Below, in pieces: positions 26,730-39,400 of a stretch of DNA of 64,000 nucleotides. The notes below the pieces were generated by a model, which saw nothing but the letters and a program-made list of their open reading frames with translations, did no database searches and was not told the origin of the DNA. The position numbers and the translations under genes are program-made. This stretch comes from Aphis gossypii (lineage: Eukaryota > Arthropoda > Insecta > Hemiptera > Aphididae). The stretch is taken from the NCBI RefSeq assembly GCF_020184175.1, contig NC_065530.1, positions 68,487,260 to 68,551,259 of the forward strand. The letters run 5' to 3'. Position 1 is the first letter of the stretch; each line of letters starts with the position of its first letter.

Positions 26730-26924
26730 CAGTGATTCTCAAACTTTTTATCTTTACCGTCTACTTGTAAAAATAAAAAATAACAGACGCCCCTACCATA
26801 AAAAAATGTATTAGTACATCAGTAAGCAATAACAAATTAATTAAGCTTGTAGCTTTCATCACCCCCTTGGATAGCCATATCGCCCCCGAGGGGGGCGGTA
26901 TTGCCCACTTTGCAGGAAACGCTG
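26730..26924. mobile_element. hAT-like MITE with 8-bp target duplication
   Basis: The left end reads CAGTGATTCTCAAAC and the right end, reverse-complemented, reads CAGCGTTTCCTGCAAAG. This is the CAGNG-type terminal pattern of hAT elements. The flanks atattaat (26722-26729) and atataaat (26925-26932) agree at 7 of 8 positions, as expected for an old 8-bp hAT target duplication. At 195 bp with no open frame it is non-autonomous. The inside carries a GC-rich short palindrome around 26880-26897. Confidence 0.7.
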
Positions 26925-29900
26925 ATATAAATAATAATTTTTAATATTTAATATTGTAAACAAAATACAGTAAATACACTAATTATTTTTAAATATTTAT
27001 TCCATAACTACCACATCATAATATTTAGGATTTTTTTATGATTTATTAATCATCATATATTTACAATGCATCTTTAGTTATTTGTTTTTGAAATACAATA
27101 AAATAATTATTGTCAAAAATCAACAACGCTAAATATTCTTGTTTTCCTTAATTTATTTTTATTTTTCCATGATTATTAAGAAAAGTCCGAAGCTTTTACT
27201 TTTGATCCCCCCGCACACACGCACAAATAATAACTTGGTCAAATTTGAATCCAGAAACTTATAGCATAAAAAATCAAGTACTTTTTTTATTATTATAAAA
27301 ATGATGCATGTTATAAAATTAGTAGTATAATTTATCTATCACTCAACTACTCTAATGTACGAGTACATTATTATACAAATGCTTCATATAGATGCCACAT
27401 TGTGTTCAACTTGATAGGTATATAAAAATATAAAAAAACCAACATTAAATGCCATAAAAACCAAATACAGTTTATTAAGCGAAATTAATTATTATTATTC
27501 AATATTAAAATTTTAAATATTTACAACAGTAAATCAATTGATAATAAATTATTAAAAAATAGTAATATAATAATAATAAAAATACATCTTCAGATCTCTA
27601 AAACTGTATTTGTTTATGGTATTGTATTTATCATAAATTGTATTTTGTAGCCAAAACATTATAATTATTATATTAATTTTTGTTAGAAAAAAAGGTCAGA
27701 AAATTAAAACTTCAATATTTAAGTTAAACTATGAAGTTAATATTCCCAACACATTTACACAACTTTCTGGTAAACTTATGTGTTATTAACAAAAATGTAA
27801 GCCTGTATTAAAAGAAAACAAACCTATTGTGTATGATACTAAGATAAATGATTCAAGATTTATGATTTTTTTAATTTCATTAATACAATTTTGGTACTCT
27901 CGAGGAAGAGCTTAAAATTACTATGATAATCATTACTTTTTATAGTTCATGTATTACTATTTAATCATACATCACACAACTACAGCACTTAAAATCATTG
28001 CACTAAAGTTTGATGGTAATGTACCTACCTATCATTTAAACATAACTGTGGCAGGTTGATTCGAATAGTTATGTAATATAATATAGTTCCCAACTTGTGA
28101 GGTTTTCATGACACATACCTACTACATTTTGTTAAGACAATATTTTATTATTACATGATAAAATAACATACTGCGGCTATTATTCTTTTAAATTTGTTAG
28201 TCTAATAATCATGTCTATAACGTTTATTATTATTATTTTTTTTATATTTTCTTTTAAATACATTTATAAAATGTTTCTCAAATATAATATAGACTATAGT
28301 CTTAAAGTAATCTACTATAAACCAGCGTCAATTACTATATCATGAACATAATTTTACATTCCGAGACGTTCTTCACATATTTATAATCCAGTCGAAATAT
28401 TTCTATTTTTTCCTCCATCTATATCCACTATTATAGCCTTCCGGGGTCAGACTGACCATCCGGTACTACATTTTCGGCCACGGTAATCACAATAACTTGC
28501 CGTTTTAACATTTATTGTACATTTTACTATGTTCCATTCGTTTTCTTTACTTCTTAGATGTCACGATGGACGTTTTAATCGTGAAAATCTTCGTTTTTCA
28601 AACATTTGTTGATCAGGGGAGGGTCTTTTTAATCGAATTATTGTTTATGTATATACATATATAAGTATATAATTTTTTTTTTTAAAACGTCGTATAGACT
28701 TGTATATAAATCACGTGTATTTTGTTCAGGGTGAACAAGATCGGACGGAGGAGACAAGCAAAACAAAAAAGACTGGCGGAGAGGTCGAGGAGGTGGCAGA
28801 GAACCTGGCGCATATATACACATATAGGAGTGGCCTTGCATCTCATTAAACTGGCCGGTGTATATAATATACAGTTATATATATATATAATATATAAAAT
28901 ATATACAATGTACATGTAACATATAGATATATATAAATGTGTATAGAGTTGGGTCCCATCAAAAGGTGTGATGACCATCTGGTCACCCATTAAATTATTA
29001 CCAAATAATGGGTTAACAGGCGTATGGAAATTATTTTAGTTTTCTGCAGGCTAGATTGAAGAGAGAGAAAAAATAATTTTAAATATTTTATGTTTTACTT
29101 CTAATTTGATTTTTTGGGTGAAATTAAAATAAATAAAGTATATTTATATTGCAGTAGTGCCTTATTTTCGATTAAATTTAAACAGAAATAATAATTGACA
29201 ACAAACCATACAACCTATAAACCAATCGCATAACTATTACAGTTTTATGTACATTATATTATACTACATGAATTTTATACATAACAATTTAATTATATTA
29301 TATAATATAACAGTATAATTAATGAAAATACATATAATATGAATTTAAAAATATATTTGCAATTACAAAATATATTACCTAAAAGTTAAATTTTAAATTA
29401 TTAAGTTTCTTCTTAGTAAATTAAGTAAGCTAGATTACCTACCTATACTTATATAATATGTTGAATAATTTTATATATTATTATTTTAAAAATAATACAC
29501 CAATGTAATATAATACAATACAAATGATGATTTCATACACTATGCCTAATATTATGTATGGATACTTTGATTCATTTACAAATAAATAATATTATTACAT
29601 AAGTGTGTGATGTATATGCTGTACCTAATATAAAAAAACCTAATAATGAAATTCGATAGGACCATCAAACCGTGTCACAAACCGTTTATGCTACAAATTT
29701 TTGTAACAATAAATTTAAAGAGAAAAAAAATATCCTAATCTAATCCTAATTATTCTAAACAACTGATAAAATTGAAAAATGGCTTAATAAAAAACAGTAC
29801 ATAATTACCATACAGTGTCTTAATGGTGTGTACGGCTGGTTAAAAATATTCAAGCATCCTTTCCGCCTAAAAAAGGGGCTCAAAGAAAGATTAAAAACAT

Positions 29901-32900
29901 CAATGTACAATTTTAAAACCAATTAATTCATCAATTCATTGAGAATCTAAAATATGTATTTTATAGGCATATATTATTTAATGTTAATTTACAATGAATC
30001 ATAACCATTATAATACTATGGAAATTTATTGAACAGTGCCAAAATGAACTTAGTTGATATAAAATACAAGGTCATTGTGTACCAAACAAACCACCAAGTT
30101 TGCTCGTCCTACGAAAAATAAAATGTTTGACGATTCACTCTAAAAATAGATGAGCTGAAAATAAAATCTGATCGAGTCCGTTCTTGCAGGGTTATAAGAA
30201 TAAGAATTCAAAAATGCATATAATTTTCAAGTGTGTTAACATAATTGAATGTTTAACTGTGCATATTTTGTATTACTTTAGAATATTTATTTTATAAAAT
30301 ATGTTTTATACATAATAGGAAAAAACAAATTAGAAATAAAAGAGTATAATAGAACATAAACTGTAGTATACTTATAATATCAATTTTTACTTGCCACTTA
30401 CTCATTTATACTTTTTAGTTTCGTTGTATAAACACCGTTTTAATTTATAATTCATCACAAAAAATTTAATAAAATGATGACACTCTTATATATGTAGTTA
30501 TACGAGTATGTAATTATATAAGTAACTATATACCTATAATTTATTATTTATCAAAATATTAGTGTGAAATACATATACACAAATTATCAATTGACTTGTA
30601 CTTTATATTTTATAATAAGCTTATTTTGAATTAAATTTGATATTTTAAAATTAAAATCATAAAATACTATGTAAAAAAAAACATATCAAAATAGATTTTT
30701 TTATTAATTTTATCAAAATAGGAACACTAATCTCTACTGAATGAAGCTAAGTATAAAAAGTAATAATTCGTTTAATCTGGTTCAATATATTTACTGTTTT
30801 TGTTAAAATATTTATAAAATTAAAACAATTTATAAAAAAAAGGGAGAAAGTAGGTAACCACTCTGCTCTACAGTAGGTGTCGAGTACTTATTACCTCGTC
30901 ATTGAGTAATTCACTATGCTATGCATATTAAATTTGAATTCAATAATAAATTATTACTTATTAAAAATGATTCTGAAGACGATCTGTCTATATTACTAAG
31001 TATACATAGTATACTTCATGATATATTTTTTGATGTGTACATTAAAGTAATTAATTTTACTGTTATAGTATTACTCTTACAGGTTGATTTAATTTTTAAT
31101 AATAATTATTTTTTTAAATATTTTATCTAAAATATTTATGGATTTCGGTGATCTTTTTTTAATTCTAGTATATTAACAACTTATAAGCAACTTTACACTA
31201 CATTTTCAACCTTTTCGACTAAGCAAAAAATATTTTTATAGACATTTATGGAAAATAAATTAAAATAGTCTAAGTGAAGACAGACAAACCTTTTGACAAC
31301 CATAGTTAAATAATTTTTAACCTAACTTAGATTCCAAACATCCAAACAATAATTCAGAATATTTTTAACAAATTTAATGTTCGTATCTCCCGCCGATTGT
31401 TTTAAAAAATATTGAAAATGTTTAACCTCTCAAAAGTATTAAATAGAGCTCATTTTTAACAAAAAAACTATCAAAAATAATGATCAGAGCATTATTTTCT
31501 ACTATCTTTATTCTTTAGAAACAAAAAAAAATTAATAATAACATATAAAATATATTATATATTATAATAATAATATTGCCTAATACATTCATCACTCTAC
31601 ACAGAATCCAACACTTAAATAGGCTTTTAATTTTCGTTTTAATTAATATAAAACAAAAATGATAAATATTCTGATTATCACCAACTGTCATTTTTAGATA
31701 GTTAAAAATCAAATTACCCAGTAAAATAATCACTTTTAACTAATATTTATATGTACCAAAAAGATGTATCCAGTAGTTGAAATCTTTAAATGAATAACAA
31801 ATTTTATTAGATTATTAGTATTTGAACTTGCATAGTTTGATTTTACTACTATTTATGTTATTTGCATTGTATATAAACTAAAAATAAATGTTTATTTTTA
31901 AATGCTAATATAAATTGAAAATATACAAGCATAATACCATAGACATTTAAATTTATATAAACGTACTTAATTTAAGGAAATATATTATACACTTTCACTA
32001 TAGGAAATAATAGGAAGTATACCTATTGAAGGTTTTAAAAATTTACACTTATGTGTTGATACTATTTTTTCATTGATTATTTAGTACTTGATAGATAATA
32101 AGTATTTATAATTTATATATAATATTATCCATTGTCCCTATTATATTCATATATTTTTTTTTTAATAAAAATAGTTATAGATTTCCTAAAATTAGAAATT
32201 AAATATATAACAAATATTACAATAAGAAATACTTAAGATAATATTTTAAAGAATTACCCAATTTGTATTTACCTACCTGGCTACCTACATAAAATTATCA
32301 AGTACAATATGTTACAATATGTTAAAACTTCCTTATAATATCATTTTCATTATCCATTATCATAATTATCATTATCTTCTTAAAATTTTAACTATATAAA
32401 AATAATAAAAATTCTAATTTTAGTAATTACTAGAATCTAAGGTTATACACTACTTTCAGTTACCAATATAGTAGTAATATATAGTGTACAAAATAAAATA
32501 ATAAAATTTTAAGCCCCATAATTTTTAAAAATGTTCAGGGATTCCCAAAATGTATTTTATAACTGAATAAATGTACTTAGTTTATATATAGGTATACTAT
32601 AGTTTATAATATTAAACTATAACAAATTTAATTTTAAAGTATTTTTATACATACTAAAAACAACAATCGGAGTATACATATTATATTTGAAAAGTAAAAC
32701 AAGGACAAATAAAAAATAAAAAAGTGCTTACATTAATCACGTTTAAACTTAATTTGTTTTTAGGTATTCATCAATATAACCAATTTACATATTTTTACTT
32801 GGTATTTTAAATATTGTTGAAGATGAATAAATTAGAACTCATTACTGATAAAAATATTCAATAAGTCGTTTCCTGGACAAATTAGTTTGAAATATTATTT

Positions 32901-33765
32901 TTTTTTTTTAATATATATTATATATTATTATTTATTTATATATAGTTTTTTTAAAAAAGTCCTATACGTTTCTAAAAGATAAATTGTAAGCAATTTTCAA
33001 ATTTAAATTTTAAATTTATTTCTAACATTAATTGAATGTTAATGTCATTATTCTGTTCTTTTTTTTGAATACCACCTACTTATTCTAATCATAATTTTAT
33101 TTTTTATTTTTTATTATCTAGGTATACAATTTTACTATACTTTTTATGCCTGGATTAAAGCCTTTTTCCTTTTTTATTTTATTTCTAACAGACATGTCAT
33201 ATATCACTCTTTCAGAACACAAAGTCGACAAATACAAACAGTTTACAGTACCCATTTGTTTCATGTCAGCCTGTCACAATGGGTCATAAAAGTGTGTTCA
33301 CTGTATGGCTCACATCACGGTGGTTTTATTTCTCGGTCATTTTATTTTCTATTTAATTTATCGTTGGTTAAAAGACAAGAGTAGCCAAAAAAACGACAAT
33401 TGTAGTATTGTACTACCATACAACAATTTCAAACGGTTGTAAATAAAAACAATTTTGGTCAACATTGATCATTGTTCGAATAATAGAAGGTGGCAAATGG
33501 GCGTGGAATTTTGTCAGACAATTAATCAATATTAAGTATTCATTGGTTATGCGAACCAGTTGCGAAATTGTTTTCGTTGCATAAAACATAATATACATAA
33601 TCCATGTCTGTTAAAATCAGTATCAATAATAGTTTTAGTTTGGATCAGAATCTGTAGGAGAACTTGAACCTAAAGTTTATGTTGTTAATAGTATTATAAA
33701 GGTCATTATTTTGTATCAAATCATATCCATCTCTAGTTCATCGGGTAACAAAAAAAAATTTCACG

Positions 33766-33845
33766 AGTGCGATGGTGCAGTGGTACAGTGACATATTGTT
33801 CTTATGCTTGCTAATATAAATCATGTTGTGAATCTTATGATAAAG
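33766..33845 (+). repeat. Possible tRNA-derived SINE head
   Basis: ATGGTGCAGTGGT resembles a Pol III A box (D arm), and TTGTGAATC about 50 bases later weakly resembles a B box. The cloverleaf stems do not close well, so this is not a functional tRNA. A decayed SINE head is the best guess; confidence is low. Confidence 0.22.
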
Positions 33846-35889
33846 AGCAATTGTTTCTGAAATTAATATATTTATATTATATTAACTTTTTTATGGTGAT
33901 TGATAAATATATACGTTCTATATTGGTTCGTAATTTAATTTAATAAATAATATATTAAACGGGTAATTATAATTTTTGATTTGTTTTTCCGTGTAAATAG
34001 TTTTGTTTTGTAAGTTCTTTAATTGATTAAAAACTAAAAAAATAGTTTTGATCTTGTACACTGATTTGTCATAATATAATAGAGAATCGTGAGAACGAAG
34101 AAATCTAAATTCGTAAGAGGCCTTATCGGACCGCCCTCGTGGACCAGCCAACAATAAACAATTTTCGGTAGGCCAAAATTCAAATGGATAACAATAGACC
34201 TCCTTCAAAGACGTCGATAATTAGTCACGATAATAACTACGGGACCACCTAATTGAATTTTTAATATAGTTTTATTATTTAGTATTTTTTTTATATGCGT
34301 TAGCTTTGACTGTCATCTTTCCCACGAATATATTACATAAAAGAATCGTTTTTCTATGTTTGAATTCTTGATGTTTTTAACATAATAATATCAGCTTCTC
34401 CGGTTCTCTCTCAACTAGTCGCTATTATAAGACATCATTAATTTCAACAATTTTAAATGTTATTTGATATTAAAACTATTTTGAAATAGTAAATTAATAA
34501 TGACTTAAACTATTGTGTTAAAATTATTTCATGATGAAATAAAAATAAATAAATACTTAAACTTTAAAACTTTAAAACTATAAATTTATATTATTAGATG
34601 CATATAATATTTACCTATACACAGTAAGGTGTAAATAATGGCTTTGATGAAGTCAAGCCCTAATTTATAGTATTTATTTGTGATAGGTATTACAATGGTT
34701 ATAATACTTTGAAAATCAACATTGAAGTATCATTAAAAGATGAGTTCTTTAATTAAGCAAATCATAACTGTTGAAATCGTAGATCAAGTATTTTTACTGT
34801 GCATTGTACATAATGTAAACTCACATCAAATGGCTTATGTCTTGATTAAAAAATAAATAAATAAACAAAAATATATTTATAGTTATAAATACAATATATT
34901 ATGTTTTAAAATTAATCAAAACACAATATATTCCAAATAAATACTAATTATTGATGTCGAAAAAATTGTAAACTTTATAAATTTTCAACTATAATATATA
35001 CGCATTACAAGTCAACTAATAAACAATTATGCATGTATGTATCCTATCATTTTATAAATCAACAATTACTATTTATAAAGTTATCAAATCTTTTAGGAAC
35101 CAATCGTTAACTTAACAAATTCATAACTGTTAAAATAATAACTAAAAAAAAAATGATAAATATTAATTTTTGTCTAATAGTAATTTGAAAATACGATACA
35201 AAAAAAAAAAAATATTAAAAATAAGATTTTATTTTACATAGTGATGTTTACTTTAAAATATGAATTCAGCAGAAAGGAAGCATACATTAACGCCTTAAAA
35301 TTTAAATGATTAACTACAAATCAGGTATGTTCATTATGCTGACTATATTATACTCCTTTATAGTTTTTAATGAGTAATGATATAATACGAATATTTTAGA
35401 ATAATTTAGAATAAACTATGATTATAATTAATTATCCTTTATTTTAATAACTTAAACTCTAGTACCTTAAAATTAATTAAAAGTTCTTCTTAAGTTGTTA
35501 ATATAGGTTTTTAATAATACCAAAGTTACATAAACATGATTTTTTCTAAATTTTTCGGTCAAGAAAATATTTAAATAATTTTATAAAATGTTTATAGCTA
35601 AGAATAGAAAATTTAATACAAATTGTCTCATAAACAGTTAATACTGAAACCAACAATTTTAAAATATATATAATCGTAATTTATTTTATGAAAATTCCAA
35701 CTTGAAATTCAAACGAAGAATAATGATATTAGTTATATTGTTGTATTTAAAAAAATATATTATTTGTGAGATACTTGAAACTTTTAACTCTCTATTATTA
35801 TATTGTAGATATATACATAATAACATTAACAAAATAAATACAATATTCTTGGCAGTAATTAATTCAACTCATCATAATATACCATATAC

Positions 35890-36135
35890 CAGGGGTGGCC
35901 GCATGTGGCTATCGTTATAATCAGATATGGCTCGCATCTTATTTATAAAATCAAAATTTTCTTATTACTGTTATGAATTTGAATTTTGTTTTGTAAGCGT
36001 TTATAAAAATTTATCAAATTATATAAATTTTAAAATGTATTTTTAAGCACTTTGGCTCTTGGCTCTTAGTATAATTTTATTGTATGTGTCCACACTCCAT
36101 ATAGCTCGTAAACACACTCATATTGGTCATCCTTG
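35890..36135. mobile_element. Probable hAT-like non-autonomous element
   Basis: The left end is CAGGGGTGGCCGCATGTGG. The right end, reverse-complemented, is CAAGGATGACCAATATG. They share 8 of the first 11 bases with hAT-style termini, and TGGCTCTT words lie inside near the right end. No convincing 8-bp target duplication was found, so the boundaries are approximate. Confidence 0.45.
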
Positions 36136-36399
36136 TTATAATATATATTACTAATTATGAGAAAAATTAATTTGTTAACTATAATTTTTCCTATTGTATC
36201 ACGTATTTTATTACGATATATTCCCGATAATACGCAATGAATCAACATAATTTCATTGGTTTTAACGTGATGACGTTTATAATTAGCCAATAGGTAGGTT
36301 TTATATTACAATTCATTTGAAAAAAAAATGTTTTAATTGTTGTAGTACTGAACTACTAGATAAAAATTATATTCGTTCATAATTGTCTCCACTTGCCAG

Positions 36400-36475
36400 T
36401 GACGTAAATGATGATACCATTGACGTCAAGGGACACGCAACAAGTACCCATGGTAACCACGCTTTGATGACGTGA
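36400..36475 (+). promoter_or_regulatory. Cluster of three CRE-type sites and an RFX X-box
   Basis: TGACGTAA (36400-36407), TGACGTCA (36421-36428) and TGACGTGA (36468-36475) lie within 76 bases. Between the second and third is GTACCCATGGTAAC (36444-36457), an RFX-type X-box with half-sites separated by AT. No coding exon adjoins it. It looks like an enhancer or an unannotated promoter; CREB/ATF and RFX binding are inferred. Confidence 0.5.
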
Positions 36476-39400
36476 ATGCCAGCAGTTTATTGATCCTTAA
36501 ATAACATTTATGAATGAACAACCCTGGAAGGGATAAAGTTACCCTTGAATAGAATTCCCTGCGAATTGCGAAGTATGTTTTTTTTATATCAACCGAAAAA
36601 AATCGTGTAACGTATATAGTTAATGTCTTCCTTTTTATAAAAAAAAAGGAGCAGAATGAGATTGAGAACAATAATTATGATTTTACTCTTTATAAAATAT
36701 AACAAAAATTATGAATTATTTAAATATAGCAATATTGCAATACTTAATCGTTAATGATTTAATACCACATAAATGTGCTTCATACATACAATTTCAATAT
36801 TAGTATATATATGTGTACAATAATACGTGTATATAGACTACCTATACATTGTATGCATACTAAATAATATAAATATGTTTTTAGCCATATGAAAAAGTAG
36901 TCTTTTTTGCTGCAAAAAGATTAAACTCTTTACAATAGAATAATTCCGTTTGATGTTTGTGAACTGCTTATTGTTTTTCCCCACTGCCGACTATTTTTAA
37001 ATGTTTATTGCTAGTAAACTAACAGTATTTTGGCCTTTTAAAAATTATAATTATTACATAGTAATTGTATTGTAATTATTTCTTATACAAAAAAAAAAAA
37101 AGAATTATTGTACATAACTTACATAAATACCTATTATATTTATTTAATAAATTATATTATAATTATTAGTTTTTGACTAGGTATTATGTATTTGAATTAC
37201 TATTTTTTATTTATTAAAATATTTTTGAAAAACATCGTGTAAAACAAATAGATGCGCTTATCAGAAAAAATAATGTGCTGTGAAGCTCAAATACCACAAA
37301 AAAAACAATATACGACAATAATTAAATATAAATATAAATTTACTACCTAATATATTTTCTTTCTTGTTTATATTATAATATTTAGTGTCATTAATAATAT
37401 ATACTATAAAAATAAATAACAATAGTAGTATAGTAGTCAAAAACTATACAGTATAATATACAGCTTTACTAAATAAATTTAATAGATAATTATACAGGTT
37501 ACAGTTTACATATTATAATTGTTTTGTTCTTTTTTTTGTGTATACCTAGGTAATAAATTATACAATAAATAAATTACTTTATAATAATTGTATATTTTTT
37601 AAACGACCCAATTGCTGTTTGGCTGCAAGAAGCCTATAAAACAGCCGATCGTTTGGAAAAATAATATGTATATACTATTTTACATTATAGAGTTCGCAAA
37701 CGGACTACTCCATTACAAGATGTCTATAGTCTCAACAATAAAATTTATTTTCCTTGTATCCTACGATATGTGTATGTATAAAAGTAAGTTCAACGAAACA
37801 AAACAACCAAAGATACCTAAGTTGAACTAGCTTTTAAAAATAATGTTAGGTGATTATAAATAATTTCATAATAATTTACTATAATATAAAAGTTTGATAT
37901 ACTTTGCAGTAAATAATTGCTATAAGAAATATAAAGATGTATAAAATATAAAATTTATATTTAATGTTTTAACAAAAACAACTATTTCCACAGTTCAAAT
38001 ATTTAAACGAGTAAACCCAAAATATTTTTAAGCTCCTGAAAATATTATGAACAAATACCTAGCTCAAAGAAATTATTAATTTAAATTGAATTACTTATCA
38101 TTAACAACAATAAAATAAAACAAACAAAAATAATTTATAATTTTTAGTTATAATTAATTTCGGTATTGTTTATAAATTATAATATTATGCGCGATTAATA
38201 ATACATAGTAAGTAATAATAAAACTTGTATATTAATTTTAAATATCATTTTATGTCAATTAAATCGAGTATGAAAAAATAAAAATAAATACACTATTATC
38301 TCAATAAACTGTAATACAACCGCTATCTATCTATTTGTACATTAACAATTTATTTTAAATCATAAAGTGAATAGTGGTGCACTCTAACGTTGTATAGCCA
38401 AATCTAATACTAATAAAAATATATTATAAACCTTTCAGTTGATTATTCATAGCATTGATCAAATATACTTATAAAATTTATAATAAAATAAATTTCAATA
38501 AAATATGCTGGCTAAATGATATTTTTTATTCATTTTCTTTTAATAAATATAAAAAACTAATAAACTGCTTATTTCTAAACTATTGTTTTTATCGTTATAA
38601 TTTTGTAAAAACATTTAAATAACTAACGTCAGTTTTTATATTCATGAATAATATATTTTATGTCTCTTCGATTATTTTTTTTTATTTATAATTTCTAAAT
38701 GTTTTCGTCAACTCGTTTCAGACGTTTTGAACCAATCATAATATTGTTCAAGTAGAATTTGTTATTTTTTATATTCTATACAAATCATTACACCATTTTA
38801 GATTCGTATAGATGCTCACAACAATGGATGTAATTTTAAATTAATGACTGTTGCTATTCTTCAGAACATGGATCCGAAATAGTCATATTATGTACCTACC
38901 TCAATGTTACACAACAGCTAATTAAACGTACATTTTAAAAAAGGTATATCGCGAGTCCACTTATAGTGGTAAGAAATTATTTTTATGTAAGTCTTAGTAA
39001 ACACGGCTAACTCAAACTAGGTAGGTTCCTCGTCCAAGTAAGACAGTTTTATGTATTTTGTAAATATATGTGTAAGTATAGATATTAGATACCCACTTAG
39101 ACTTATCAAATTATTTTTAGTATTTGTTGTAGTTGTAATGTAGTATATAATATAAGTATTTTAATGACTTACAGCTCTTAATAAATGTATATAGATAGAG
39201 AATCAACCGTAGTTATGGTACCTAGATGAAATCTTGGTGACTAGAGGATTTCGGTGATCAAGTAGATCGGAATAAAAATTGTTTGTGGAACATCATCTCT
39301 GTAACTGTAATATTCATATACTGTGTACCTTAAACATTATTATTATTATTTTATTTTATTGTCAACATTGTCGTATCCTTATGCATTACCACTCATAACG

